Assembly (NCBI GenBank): GCA_964019055.1
Contig: OZ025206.1
Coordinates: 1,923,001-1,987,000, forward strand
Length of the DNA stretch: 64,000 nucleotides
DNA from: Anthopleura xanthogrammica
Lineage: Eukaryota > Cnidaria > Anthozoa > Actiniaria > Actiniidae
Direction: 5' to 3'
In this document: one piece after another, positions 22,662 to 34,082 of the stretch
How the letters are laid out: every line of letters starts with the position of its first letter
Numbering within the stretch: position 1 is the first letter of the stretch
The notes under the pieces: model-generated
Told to the model about the DNA's origin: nothing
Seen by the model: the letters and a program-made list of their open reading frames with translations, nothing else
The model's database searches: none
Translations under genes and position numbers: made by a program

Positions 22662-23102
22662 CTGTAAAATGGTCTAATCTAATTATCTGCTCCAACTGGT
22701 GGTCAAACACTGCATGACCATCATGTTCAAGAATGATGGCTCTTTCTCGATATATCAAAACAATAGGGTAAATTTCAATGCAATATAAGCTGAATAATTG
22801 AATAACAATACAACAATACAAGCTACCCTTAATTTTCATTATTAAATCAATATCAGTCTTTGATGATTAGAATACAACTTTCCATTATTATATTCCATTC
22901 TTTTTGTTATGTAAATTTTCAGTGGTTGATACTTCGAGAAAGTGCCAAGAGAATACTCCAAAAATGCCACTCTCTCCATCAACCCCAGAGCTCCATCATG
23001 CTTACTTCACATGCTTGGCAAAATGACAGACAGGGAAACCTAAAAATTCAAGCAATGATTCAATAGAACATGTAGGAGTGATTGGTCAAAAGAAAATGTG
23101 TT

Positions 23103-23545
23103 AAGCCTGGTTCGCATTAGTGTCTTGAGCATCAGAATTTGAATCATAATCATAAGAAGCTTACAATCTAGTGTGAATCAAAACAACACAAGTGGAATCC
23201 TAAGCCTCACTTCTTTGTTGTTTTCCCACAAGGCCACCATGTTATCTGTTCTGAATAATAGACCTAATTGGCTTACGCATTGCTATCTACGTTTCCACCC
23301 AATTCAAAACCTCTGGGAATAAGATTCTTTGTCTGTCGTATTTCAATATCACATGGAAATTTTTCGAAACAAAAGTTCTTATTCCCAGAGGTTTTGAAAT
23401 GTGTGGAAACGTAGATAGCAACGTGTTAGCCAATTAGGTCTATGGAAATATGAATCATATGAAAAAGAAAACCTTCTCATCCTTCTGCTTCCGACTATTA
23501 GTTCACACTGATCAGAAGATCCTCTTACCATTGTTCAAATTCCAA
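23103..23545. mobile_element. Element interrupted by a 184-bp MITE (23259-23442)
   Basis: The inner MITE has termini TAGACCTAATTGGCTTACGC and a near-perfect inverted partner ending at 23442, with a second inverted stretch ACGTTTCCAC. The flanks (GCCTGGTTCGCATTAG at 23106 and TTAGTTCACACTGATC near 23500) resemble the ends of an element at 40121-40301, suggesting an older element split by insertion. Confidence 0.6.
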
Positions 23546-23760
23546 TTCCGACACTTAGGGCATTAATTTCTTGTGAGAAACAGGTAGCAGAATTTTATCC
23601 CTGGGTTCCCAAGGTGGAGTTTAAAGTAACCCCTAAACATTTCTATTTTTCACCAGTTTTATAATTCGCATTGAGGTAAAACCAGAGACTTTTGTACTTT
23701 CAAGTAAAGATTTTATTGGCAGTCAATGAGGAACATTCAATTATGAATCTAACAGATCTT

Positions 23761-25815
23761 CTAGTTGTTTCTTGGTCCACCACCAGTACCTGGAGCACCT
23801 TGGGTCTTTTGTCCCTCAGGCTGGAAAAGAAAAGCAAAAAAAAAAAAGATGAAATAGTGTTGAACATGAAACAGAAGAATTGATAGTGATTAACGTCTCT
23901 CTTTTGTACACTCATTCATAAGAAACAAGTTCCAACATCTAGGCTTTTTCAGTTCATTTTGGAAAAAATTCTAAGCAGCCCATACCAATAAGCTTTTCCG
24001 AAAATACAGCCAATTGCTTACATGCCAAAGCTTCAGTTTGATACGTTTTGTGGTGCAAGTAAATACCAAAATTCACATTACTTAATGTCATCAGACAAAA
24101 AGTCAGACTGACAAGCATTTTTTTAAACATCCAATAAGGAATATGACACTGGTTGGAATAAGCTTCCTAGATTTTTTGAGGCTTAAAGCATAAATGCAAT
24201 AGCACAGTGACCAAGAATTTGCTTAAGATTTCCAAAGATTTCTCAATGTCTTCTACATCCTATCAAGATTTCAAGTCTCTCTCCCCCCCCCCCCCCCCAA
24301 CCCCACCCTACAAGTGTACATCCCCAGGATTTCTTGAGATCCCAAGCTGGAAGTTTTAAGACATGATTGCAATGGCACATTTTGTAGATTGGCCAAAAAA
24401 TATGCTTTAGTACCAAAGCTTTACCTTGCGTTGGAACCTTGGAGGCGGGGTCCTGATTCTTCTGTCCTCCTTGGACCTGTTTCGAACTACCTTGGAGTGG
24501 ATTGCGCAGCTCACACAGTAGTGAAGCTTAACATATAGTTTTGGAAGAGCATATACTGGAATAAACAAAAAATACCATCAATGTCTACAATTACAGACTG
24601 TAGGGAAACTAATAGCATGGAAAAGATGCATACATATATCAGGCGCCTACAGGTAGGATTTTACCCTTCCCCCTTCTCGTTCTTGTGAGCGTCAATTCTT
24701 TATTCGCCAGTAAAATTTGATGGTACATTTTTATTGAGCATATAGAACTCAAACTATGATTCCCAAGATGTTGTTGAGCTTTCACCTCAACATCTGTGCC
24801 ATAAAATAAATGTTAACCCATTCCATGGAATTCAACCAATCAGCAACGAATATTCTTAGGTATTCCAAGGGATTTTATTAGAAGCTGGCAACCTGTGAAC
24901 TCTGGTGTCTTCTTTCCATATCTGAACTGCTTACTTTTGCAATTCCATATCCCATTTGTATGGCCCCTTCATTGGTATAGCTGTATAATATATAAACCAT
25001 CTGCCCACTTGAAATTTTAATAAAATCCCTGATATTCCACTCTTTCTTCCCACCATTTACTGGAATTTTCTATAGTATGGGATAAAATATCCATGCAATG
25101 CTTTCTCATATCAGACATGGAATATCCCACTTAAATTTCATTCTCTCGAAGTACCCAAAGTGTCTCTTGGGATATTCCATGGTATTGGGAATCATTGCAT
25201 AACTAGTGTATCTTACCTTCATACACACTGGCATCAGCAATATCTCTAACAGCAGCAGCCTCAACGATGTTTCTGATCACAAACTTCTTAATGGCCTTGT
25301 CCTTAGGTACACACCTAGCACAGTTGGTGCAGCGGACAAATTTGACATGGCCACGTCCATGTTTGGAGCGCCCACAATTTCGCCTCTTTTGAGTCTAAAA
25401 CCAAAAAAAAATTACAATTTACAAATGAGCTAAAACACTAAAGGCATAAAGCTTATTCTTGTCCTCAGAATGCACTACACAATTTTCCAACTATTTCTCT
25501 TTTCTTTCTTGATAAAGTTCACTAATGGAAGTTTCTAAAACTTAAAACTCAGTGATTTGTAAAACTAAAGTATCAAAAAGTGATTTTCCTGTAAGTTTCT
25601 ACAACACCATGTGGTTCTTTACGAGAAGCCATCTTGATTTTCAGACAAACTTCTACGCTCAAAATTTCGATATCAAAGCCAAAAATGGCCATTAAAACTA
25701 AGATTAACATCAATAATAGGGATTTAACTATATGAACCGATAAACAGTTGGTAAAATTTGCGTTTCAGAGGCTATTATTTTAGGGTTTTTATTGAGGAAT
25801 TTGAAAGCCTACCAT
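23761..25815 (-). CDS. RPS26: 40S ribosomal protein S26 (eS26)
   Basis: Small-subunit ribosomal protein near the mRNA exit channel. Minus-strand coding exons: 25815-25813 (only the ATG), 25394-25217, 24555-24425, 23820-23761; 123 residues against about 115 in vertebrates. Visible family motifs: [14 protein letters not shown] near the start, [48 protein letters not shown] and RTPPPRF. The two Cx2C pairs are the expected zinc ligands. The C-terminus is a glycine-rich [12 protein letters not shown] tail. The start codon sits alone in exon 1, directly before a donor, and the leader has a pyrimidine run (CCTCTTTCTTTTGCC) like a 5' TOP motif, so growth-dependent translational control is likely. A polyadenylation signal AATAAA lies at about 23712-23717 (minus strand). 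Confidence 0.97.
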
Positions 25816-26504
25816 TTCGATTCCAAGGCAAAAGAAAGAGGCCACTCACATGTCGGCCCTCAAATCTCCCTCGTCCAACCCTAAGATTAAACCAGCGGTG
25901 AGCATTATGGGCTCAACACACAGGTAACCCACCCGCGTTATTCGTCTATCCGTCTTTCAAATAAGATAAACGTGGATGCAATTTTTCATTACCTTAAGAC
26001 ATTAAGAGAGGTAAAAGGTTTTTTTAGGATATAAAACTTCTCAAATTCTCTCCTTTTAGTGGCCGCTTTTGAATATATAATACCAGTTGGTATCGCGGGC
26101 TCAAGAAGTAATTTTGCCCTTTGTGCGTTTCCATAAAAATATATCAAATTATTTTTTTAACCTGAGAGGATTCTTTTATCTCCAGAAATAAATACATTTT
26201 GCTTTTTGAGGGAGAAAATAAGGTTAATCTCATGTGGGGGCTCAAACCACAGGAAGCCCGCACATAGCCCTCACTTCAGCATTTCCAAGAAGTCTCCTAA
26301 GTGCCTATCATAAATCCAATATTAAATTGAATTTAAAAGTATTGTTATCATTTTAGGAGAGAATGTTATGCTTCACTTATTTAAACGTAATTTTTGGGGT
26401 AATTCTAAATCATCCCATACCACCCCTCCCTAAGGAAAATTCATTCCTACACCTCTTCACATCGAGGTTAGAATTTCATCATTCACGTGGTCGAACAAGA
26501 CAAG
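25816..26504. promoter_or_regulatory. Divergent promoter region between RPS26 and PHB
   Basis: The two start codons are about 690 bp apart, facing away from each other. The TOP-like pyrimidine run lies just upstream of the RPS26 ATG (minus strand, 25820-25850). No TATA box was noted near PHB. Shared regulation is inference. Confidence 0.55.
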
Positions 26505-29500
26505 ATGGCGGCCAGTTTCTTTAACAAACTAGCAGGGCTCGGTGTAGGGGTTGCTGTAGTCGGAGGCGTTGTCAATACAGCTCTTTTTAACGGTGAGCAC
26601 GTTAATTTATTATTAATCTTCAATGCAGCTTAATTAATTGCGTGAAAACGTTTGAATTTTCCTGAAAATATTCACATGTCAAAATCAAAGATTTCATCAA
26701 CTTCCTACTCTTGTGTGCACGTGAAAACGCAAAACTTAATACAAAACGTCTTCGAACAAGAAAAGCTAAAGCAAACAATAGCTTTAATTGTCTTAAATTT
26801 GCAAGTCCAGAAACTAAACAAAATACAGAAATCGGTGTCCAATTGATAGGAATTTCAAATGGGGATGGATGCACATTTTGGCTCATGTCTTATGCAATCA
26901 AAAGAAAATTTCTTTATTTCTTTTATACAATTTCACGATTAATCCACAGTCTCTATAAGATACAAGTGTACTAATGATCTTTACAAATTTACAAGGAATT
27001 TTTAACGTTTGCATCTCTACATGTGAGGTGTTGTATCTGATTTCTGACATGCATGATCAGCAATACAGAAAATGATTCCTAACATATTTTGCACAAATAA
27101 ATCTTAAATTTTTTAGGTTAGGAAATGTTTTTATATAGGTAACGTAATAAAGTGAAATTCATTACCGTTATTGCCTATCCCTCCCCACCTTCAACATTTA
27201 CATTGTGAGGTACACCAAAAATTTGGTTTCAGACCACATGACATTCCCCTGAGTATCATTCATTTGTTTACTACACTGGTACCTCCATTAAGCGGACACC
27301 TTCAGGACCTTACCTGATGTCTGTTTAATACAGGGTGTCTGCGTACTAGTAAGATATCACACGTGAATAAGGATACAACTCAAACAAATGATCTTATGCT
27401 CAAGAGAATATTATATAGATTGAAATGGGACAACATGGTTAATATTCATGAACCTCTTGCAGCATATTCTAATTCCAAAAAAGTTCCCCTTCATGAGAAC
27501 TAAAATTCACTGGTTTATCTTCCAATTTGAGCTGCAATTAAATTTTTTTTTTTTTTTTCAGTGGATGGTGGTCATCGTGCTGTAATCTTTGATAGATTTC
27601 AGGGAGTCAAACCTGATGTAATTGGTGAAGGAACACACTTCTTGATCCCGTGGGTTCAAAGACCAATCATATTTGATATCCGAACCAAGCCAAGAAATGT
27701 CCCTGTCACTACTGGTAGCAAAGGTAAAAACAATCACCATCTCTTGGTATCTTATTCACTCAGGGACCCCAGGGAGGGAGGGGCCTGCAGGGCGTGAAAT
27801 AACTGCTGGTCAATGTACAATCTTCGGCCAGAATTAGAACTGTTCTGGTTTTGACCAGTAACATTGACCGATGGCCAGAAGCAAGGTATCACCAAGCTCA
27901 AACTAATTTTGTGGGTCATCATCCCAGCTATTATTTCAAGGCAAGGGAGAGGAGACTGTTGACCTCACACCTTTTTTACTAATATCCTTTACTTCTTCAT
28001 GTCTCAGATTTTGGAATTTTCAGTTTTATATGAATATGTTTTTTTCCTAAAAATTTATGTGGCCTTGCTACTGATACTTTTTGATGGCTTCACACATGCA
28101 TGTCGTACATCCAGTATTCGTAATTGATGGAGGAGGGGGGGGGGGATTTTAGGATTTTAGCATACATTTGCAAATAACTTTAACAATAGTAGGGTAAAAA
28201 CATTCAGTTCAGTTTTTTAAGTGGTGATTCTTTTTCCTCTCAGATCTGCAAACTGTCAACATTACTCTCAGAATTCTGTTCCGACCTCAAGCACAGGTCC
28301 TACCCAAGATATATATGAATCTTGGTGAGGATTACGATGAGAGAGTATTGCCATCCATTACCACAGAAGTTCTTAAAGCTGTTGTGGTAAGATACTGTAG
28401 TTTGTATTGATCCCTAAAACAATTACACGGCTGACCTGAGTATGACTCATAAACTCATATATCTTACAATCATCATTCCTTATACTGGGCTCTTCCGTGA
28501 GGTCTGCTACACACACACTACCACTACATTTACAACATACAACACTCAACTCACATTGATTTTTATAGAGGGAGGAAAACTGGAGAACCTAGAGAAAAAC
28601 CCACAAGGGAGAGAACTGCACATCAAATAAATCAACTCACATATAATCCATTCCAAGCTGGGACTTGAGCCTAAAATTGCTGTTTTGTTGGTGACAGTGT
28701 TAATCCTTTCCTTGGTGTTTTTTTCTAATTCTTATTTAACTTCCTTGTGCTTCTGTAATTGTAGGCCCAGTTTGATGCTGGTGAACTTATTACACAAAGA
28801 GAATTGGTGAGTAAAGTTGTGTTGTAAGTAGTGTTGTCTTTAAAATGTTGGAAATGATAGATGTAATATAGAGCTTAATGCCAAGTCCTCAAACCAAACC
28901 TGAGACCCCAGAGTAGAGAGGCAAGTGCACAACAACTACACAACTCTTACATGTATTTATCTGCTTTTACAGGTTTCTCAGAAAGTCCAGGAAGACTTGT
29001 TAGAACGAGCTGCAAGCTTTGGTATCACACTAGATGATATATCTTTGGTATGAAAATGTGATTTCTATCATCTTCCCCACCTTTAAATTCTAATAGTTAT
29101 ATTTGATGATTATCAATCCTTATAAGTTTGCTTTTAACTACATTTTTTTCTTTATTACAGACTCATTTAACATTCGGCAGAGAGTTCACAGAGGCTGTTG
29201 AGTTAAAACAAGTTGGTATGTATTTTTCATTTGCCATATCGCAAGTATTATTACTATCATAAGTATCATCTTATTTGGACTTGGCACAACTTGAACCATT
29301 ATTTTTCCAAGAAAATCAATGTATGAATTATTTTTGCAATGTTGTCTTTTTAACAATTATTAGACCCACAGCCTTAATGGTCTACAGTAGTATTTTGATT
29401 TAAACCTATTAATCGGTCAAATAGATAATTGTTTTTGCCTATGAAAAATTGTTTTTGCCATTATTTTGGTTTTCAAAACTGCCCTTTTTCACTACTAGTG

Positions 29501-30448
29501 GTCTTTCACTAATAGACCACAAGTAGCTCAGCCAATCAGAGTGCAGGATTGGTGATAGACCATTAGTAGGTTTATACTAATTTAAGTTAGCCTTCTGTTT
29601 ATCAATCTTTTGTAATAATGCACTGTTGCTTTTGTTATACAGCTCAGCAAGAGGCAGAGAGAGCCAGGTTCCTTGTGGAAAGAGTAAGTAAATTCGTAAC
29701 AGTGGTACCTCTATTAAGCAGACACCTTTGGGACCTTGATTGTTGTCGGCTCATTAAAGAGTGTCTGCTAGATAGAGGTTTGTTTTACACTAAATATGTG
29801 AAGAAAATTGGAAAATATTTGGACTGTGCAACTTGCCATCCATTCTATTTAATAGAGGTCAAAGGTTCATTTATTTCCACACACAAAAATAGAAGTAAAC
29901 TATATCCAGTTGAACCTACACTTATGGCCACCTTCCTGCAATGGCCACCTCTAACCAGCGGCCAGGGAATTTTGTCCAGTTACCAATTATTAGTTCATAC
30001 ATATACTGTAGCTGAAACTTCTCCAATGGCCTCCTCTCTACATCGGCCACAAAATTTTGTCTCAACAGTACCGTTTTGTAGAAGTTTGACTGTATTACAA
30101 AAGTGACATAAATTTCTTATCATAACTGTACCCGACTGTATTAGAATCAGAAATGATGCCATTTTTTTAACCAAGTTTTTAAATGCATTCTTTCTGAGAT
30201 TAACAAGATATCTTTTATCAAAACTTTAGGCTGAGCAACTTAAGAAAGCTGCAGTCATCACCGCTGAGGGAGACGCCCGAGGTGCTCAGCTGCTCGCCAA
30301 TTCTTTTAAGGAGGCTGGTGAGGGTCTTGTTGAGCTCCGAAAGATTGAAGCTGCTGAAGAGATTGCAGAAAGAATGTCCAAATCTCGTAACGTTGCCTAC
30401 CTTCCAGGAGGGCAAAACATGTTGCTTAACTTACCTCTTAATCGATAA
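26505..30448 (+). CDS. PHB: Prohibitin (PHB1), mitochondrial inner-membrane scaffold
   Basis: Forms ring complexes with prohibitin-2 in the inner mitochondrial membrane. Coding exons: 26505-26592, 27562-27723, 28244-28386, 28765-28806, 28973-29047, 29161-29215, 29643-29683, 30230-30448; 274 residues, near the usual 272. The N-terminus ([15 protein letters not shown] then a hydrophobic stretch to ~28) is the membrane anchor. The SPFH/band-7 domain follows ([72 protein letters not shown]), then the coiled coil QQEAERARF...[16 protein letters not shown]. All introns are GT-AG. AATAAA occurs about 105 bp after the stop. Introns hold several MITE and SINE copies. The ATG context (AAGATGG) is good. 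Confidence 0.97.
27235..27470. mobile_element. MITE family C split by a GGTACCTCCATTAAGC repeat
   Basis: Ends match family C (CATGACATTCCCCTGAGTATC and GGATACAACTCAAACAAATG), as in 47685-47870 and 59700-59875. The middle (27279-27350) is a different repeat, GGTACCTCCATTAAGCGGAC, also found at 29700-29770. Lies in PHB intron 1. Confidence 0.55.
28413..28690 (-). mobile_element. SINE copy in PHB intron 3
   Basis: Carries the SINE body on the minus strand (plus-strand text GAGGGAGGAAAACTGGAGAA and ACTCACATATAATCCATTCC) with a degenerate 57-bp tail unit at its left end. A second head-only remnant is at 28880-28945. Confidence 0.6.
29365..30105. mobile_element. Two inverted-repeat elements in PHB introns 6-7
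   Basis: 29365-29590 has ends containing ACCTATTAATCGG and TAGTAGGTTTATACTAA and shares its core (CTATTAGTGATAGACC, CAGCCAATCAGAG) with the inverted copy at 62500-62720. 29905-30105 has ends CCAGTTGAACCTACACTTAT and TAGAAGTTTGACTGTA, resembling pogo-type ends. Both are non-coding; the short exon at 29643-29683 lies between them. Confidence 0.55.
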
Positions 30449-31992
30449 AAATCTAAAGTGAAAACCGAAATTGTTTTTCTGTTGGGCTGAATAAGTCTTC
30501 AAGTGTAATTGCATGAGTTGAGGAAAATGTTTTTGATTGAAATTAACCTGATTTAGAATAAAACTTGTACGTAACATGTTAGGCATAAAATTATGTGTTT
30601 ATTCGTTTCTTTATAACATTAGGGGGGAAAATGGTCCTGTCAACATGAAAATGAGGCAAGTTGCCCCACATGGGAAATTGACCATGAATAGCGATTCCTA
30701 GGTTGGACTGCGTTGATGTGTTGTACACGACAAGTGAATAATAAGGAAACATTTTATGCAAGCAGAAACACAAGTTTATTTGTCACACATTTCTTTTCTT
30801 TTTTTTCTTTTTTTTTTTTGGTCGTGTAAAATACACGAGTAGTATTTACAGAACTTCCCTAAGATACAAAACAGTACTAGTTATTTACAGATTCCTTGTT
30901 TTAGTTGCATAGACCTTTCCTGAATAGACCTTTTTACTGATACGACAGCCATCTTGAATTATGTGATGCTGAAGGGGGCAAACATGGAAATATTTATAAA
31001 GCATTGAGTGACGGAGTTACTTTCTCAAATAATTTTACGCGTTCGTGTTTCACATATCGCTCCAACTACCACCAAATTGGTTTTTAGATGTGCTTCTCAG
31101 TGGATAACGTCAAATTATATAAAAAGACACCCTAACAGCTGGACATACTATAGATTTTTCAATAATTGCCCCCTCGGCATCCCATAATGTCTTACTTAAA
31201 ACAATAGAATTCAAGATGGCCGCAGTATCAGTAAAAAGGTCTATTCTCTTGAATAAATGAAAAGATGGTTCTAAGTCGAGGTTATATAAAGTACAATTGC
31301 ATAAATGTAAGACAACAACAAGTCCAACTTCAATGTGGTATCATTGTTTCCTGGTTAATCAAGCAAATTTGCGAAACATTTTGGCATTCAAAATTTTGGT
31401 AGAATTTGGCCTTGCAAAAACCTCGCAGATTAAAAGCCGCGTCTGGGAGCCAGTGTTAATCACCGCCTGTGGCCGGGAACTCTTCTGAGACAGGAACGGG
31501 CCGAAGGGGTGGTGTTCGTCGTATTTTTTTAGGGTTTATTCGAAATTTCCCGGGCCATCCTACGACAAAAGTCTCAAAAGAAAGTTTTACAAATATCATT
31601 GAAACACTAATGTGCGCTATTGCATATAAACTTGAATGCAACAATCGTCTAAATTAGACAAAATTGGAACTTAGGCAAAGTAGACATGGAACCTAGCTGG
31701 GAACAACCTGAGCTATTTCCAAAAAGTTTGGTGAAATAAACTCGAAATGCAGTATTGGTGATGTGATTGCAAGCAACGAAAGGTCCCAACAATATGGGAT
31801 TTACCCCCAAACTTTGCAGGTTTTTCCAGCATATTTTCTTCTACATTATTTACATATGAATATAATACATTTCAAGCTTGGTAAGCGACAGGAACAAACA
31901 TTAAATCACCAACCTTTTATGAAATAGCTTTGTTGTACGAAACGACGCGCTTGACTATTTTCGCTTGCTCTAACTACTAGTGATCTTGAAGT
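30449..31992. other. Intergenic region with a family B MITE
   Basis: PHB 3' end (AATAAA near 30556), then a family B MITE at 30925-31243 with ends TAGACCTTTTTACTGATACG and its complement and the internal phrase CTCGGCATCCCATAATG. No further gene is seen before the stop of the minus-strand gene at 31993. Confidence 0.6.
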
Positions 31993-32997
31993 TCAGCTAA
32001 TGGACCAACATGTACAGCTTATCACAGAATCGCGGTTTCCGGACCGGTGCAACATTTCTAACGACTTTCTTTCATCTTTTAGCACCTGGCTTTCCAGCTC
32101 TTCGCAGATAGCATTTCTTCTGTTTCCAAAAAACCTCTTCTTCAGACTGTGTCGAATTCCTACAAGTTTGACTTTTTTGACATCTCGCATTGATGCGATG
32201 AGAGAATATACTAGATTTGACACCTGCGTTGTCTTCTTTGTCCTTTTCGGCTCACGAGAACTGTGTTGGTGGACAAGACTTGAAGATGGTTGGCTCTCTA
32301 CCTCATGGTCGTCTTCGCATGCAGATGGCAGATGGTCTTGAGGGACTTGTCTCGGGTATGGCTTGTAAGGAGCAAGTGCCGGCTCCCAATAACGAGGGGG
32401 TATCCATGGCAACGGGTAGGATATCCGTCGATGACATTCTTTGGCAACAGTGGTTCTTGTCTTGTCTTCTGGGTCTTCGATATTTCCTAGCATACAGCCG
32501 TCATGTGTGTATCCCAGCTTTGGGGCAGACTTGTACTCGATTTGCGCGAATAACACAAAATTTTGCGCAGCGCATGCGCAACTGAGTAACGTTGGCAAAC
32601 TTCTAGCCCTTGCTTTCTTTAGAGGTCCACTTTGGACGTATTCATCCAATTCCAGAATCTTTGATCTTCGTGCAACAATTATTGACATGTACATACCGTT
32701 AGAATCGAATCCAAAAGAAATCTTTCGTTGTACATTTGACTCGCTTGCTGCTTCGTTTTCATGATATAAGAAGCTTACGCTTTCATTTATTCCATTTCCA
32801 ATCGATTCTTTCCCACAAAGTGGAGGAGTGATAATTGATTTCCGAAGGGAGGTGGACGTAAGTGAGTCACCCATGGCCAGTAATGGAGAAAAGATGCTGG
32901 ACACACCTATCTTTCTCTTTCTCTCGCTAACTGAACAGGAATTCTTTTCCATCGATGGACGTTCAGTGAATGCGGAATAGTAAGAGGCGTTGGACAA
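31993..32997 (-). CDS. Unidentified single-exon protein, 334 residues
   Basis: I do not recognise this protein. It is the longest unassigned frame in the window, begins with ATG, and has no evident signal peptide or membrane segment. The N-terminal half is serine-rich with a basic SERKRK patch near residue 25; the middle has a proline/tyrosine stretch (LPWIPPRYWEPALAPYKPYP, ~190-215); the C-terminal third is basic and probably helical (EPKRTKKTTQ, VKKVKLVGIRHSLKKRFFGN). It may be a nuclear or nucleic-acid-associated protein, but that rests on composition only. TATA-like motifs lie about 70-105 bp upstream on the same strand. It faces away from PRIM1. A lineage-specific gene or a retrocopy are both possible. 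Confidence 0.6.
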   Translation of the reverse strand: MSNASYYSAFTERPSMEKNSCSVSERKRKIGVSSIFSPLLAMGDSLTSTSLRKSIITPPLCGKESIGNGINESVSFLYHENEAASESNVQRKISFGFDSNGMYMSIIVARRSKILELDEYVQSGPLKKARARSLPTLLSCACAAQNFVLFAQIEYKSAPKLGYTHDGCMLGNIEDPEDKTRTTVAKECHRRISYPLPWIPPRYWEPALAPYKPYPRQVPQDHLPSACEDDHEVESQPSSSLVHQHSSREPKRTKKTTQVSNLVYSLIASMRDVKKVKLVGIRHSLKKRFFGNRRNAICEELESQVLKDERKSLEMLHRSGNRDSVISCTCWSIS

Positions 32998-33059
32998 CTA
33001 GAATTCTAAGCCGTTGTTTTCTCTGACCAGCTCTGACCAGCTAGTATACGGTGCATGGA

Positions 33060-33105
33060 GTAATTTTATACTCCACCGATCAACATTCCTTATATATAGC
33101 AACGA
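33060..33105 (-). promoter_or_regulatory. Candidate TATA boxes of the unidentified gene
   Basis: On the minus strand GCTATATATAAGG (about 33091-33104) and AGTATAAAATTA (about 33063-33074) lie 66-107 bp before the ATG at 32997. Either could place a start site in a short leader. Confidence 0.5.
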
Positions 33106-34082
33106 GAGGAACTTTCAATACGAAATCGTTTGTTAACGTCTTTTTTGCCTTATATAGCGCTTTCTTGGTAAACATTTCGATCAATAAAAAAAACCTTAAT
33201 TAACAAATAAATGAATTAAGCGCTAGCTTAGAAAGATTAAAGACAAATCATTATGCACGAGCCAAGGCAGAAGGTCAGTGTTCCAATCTTAACTTTGTCT
33301 TTCTGCCGGCTTTTTTTTTTAAAGATATGACGGCAAGGTCAACATTTACCTACGAAACTTTTATTTTATTGGAATTTTGGGATACATCAAGATTACCACA
33401 ATCGCAGCGATGATGTTCGGAGAATAGTCATTTAATCGCTGCGATCGATCGCTACGACCTGTGTTTTCCATACGATCGCCGAAACAATGAGTTCTTGGGG
33501 CGATCGTAGCGATAAAGAATAAACCAGCCTTAGTAGTTTTAATTAACTTTAAATTACATGGGCGGTGCCCGAGTTAATTAATTAGCTAAATTAATGTGGG
33601 AGGGGCGCTAAAACTGTTGTTTGCCGACAGCGGTTTCCACGGTGGGTCAACCCGTGTATTTAACGAGATTGTCAGAAACGTGCTTTCCTGCATGCTAGCA
33701 AAGTGGCTTCCAAAGTCAAAAATAGCGAAAAGTGATGTCGCGAAAAGATAGCGGAAATTTCGCTACGGGAGACTATGCTAGCAGGGAAGAGGCGTGCCAA
33801 TTTTGTTCTCTTAAGAATGATAAAATTCATCTATCTAAGAATTTCCAAATATTTTATCATAATTAAAGCCAAGAAATGATTCAAAAAGAAAACAAAAAAA
33901 TTTAAAGAAAATAAGAGGAGTAAAAAGAAAAAAGAAAAAAAAGAAAAGAGAAGAAGAAAGGGGAAAAAAAAAAAAGAAGATGCTAGTATTCTTCTTAGCT
34001 TGGGCTCCCTGTGTTTAAAAAAATCCCAAGATGCGAAGCGCGCGGTTTCAGCGAGAATTTTGGCGGGAAATCTTAAACCAAG
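33106..34082. other. Intergenic region upstream of PRIM1
   Basis: Contains an inverted-repeat stretch at about 33395-33520 (CAATCGCAGCGATGATG with CGATCGTAGCGATAAAG), a purine-rich AAAAAGAAAAG tract at 33880-33985, and the presumed PRIM1 promoter. No gene seen. Confidence 0.5.

Noticed and set aside
22639..22839. 66-codon minus-strand frame near 22.7 kb
   Set aside because: Partly inside the right end of an inverted-repeat element; no known motif and no splice partners found.
29684..30106. Continuation of the PHB exon 29643-29683 as a longer open frame
   Set aside because: The frame runs past a good splice donor into repeat sequence; prohibitin resumes at 30230.
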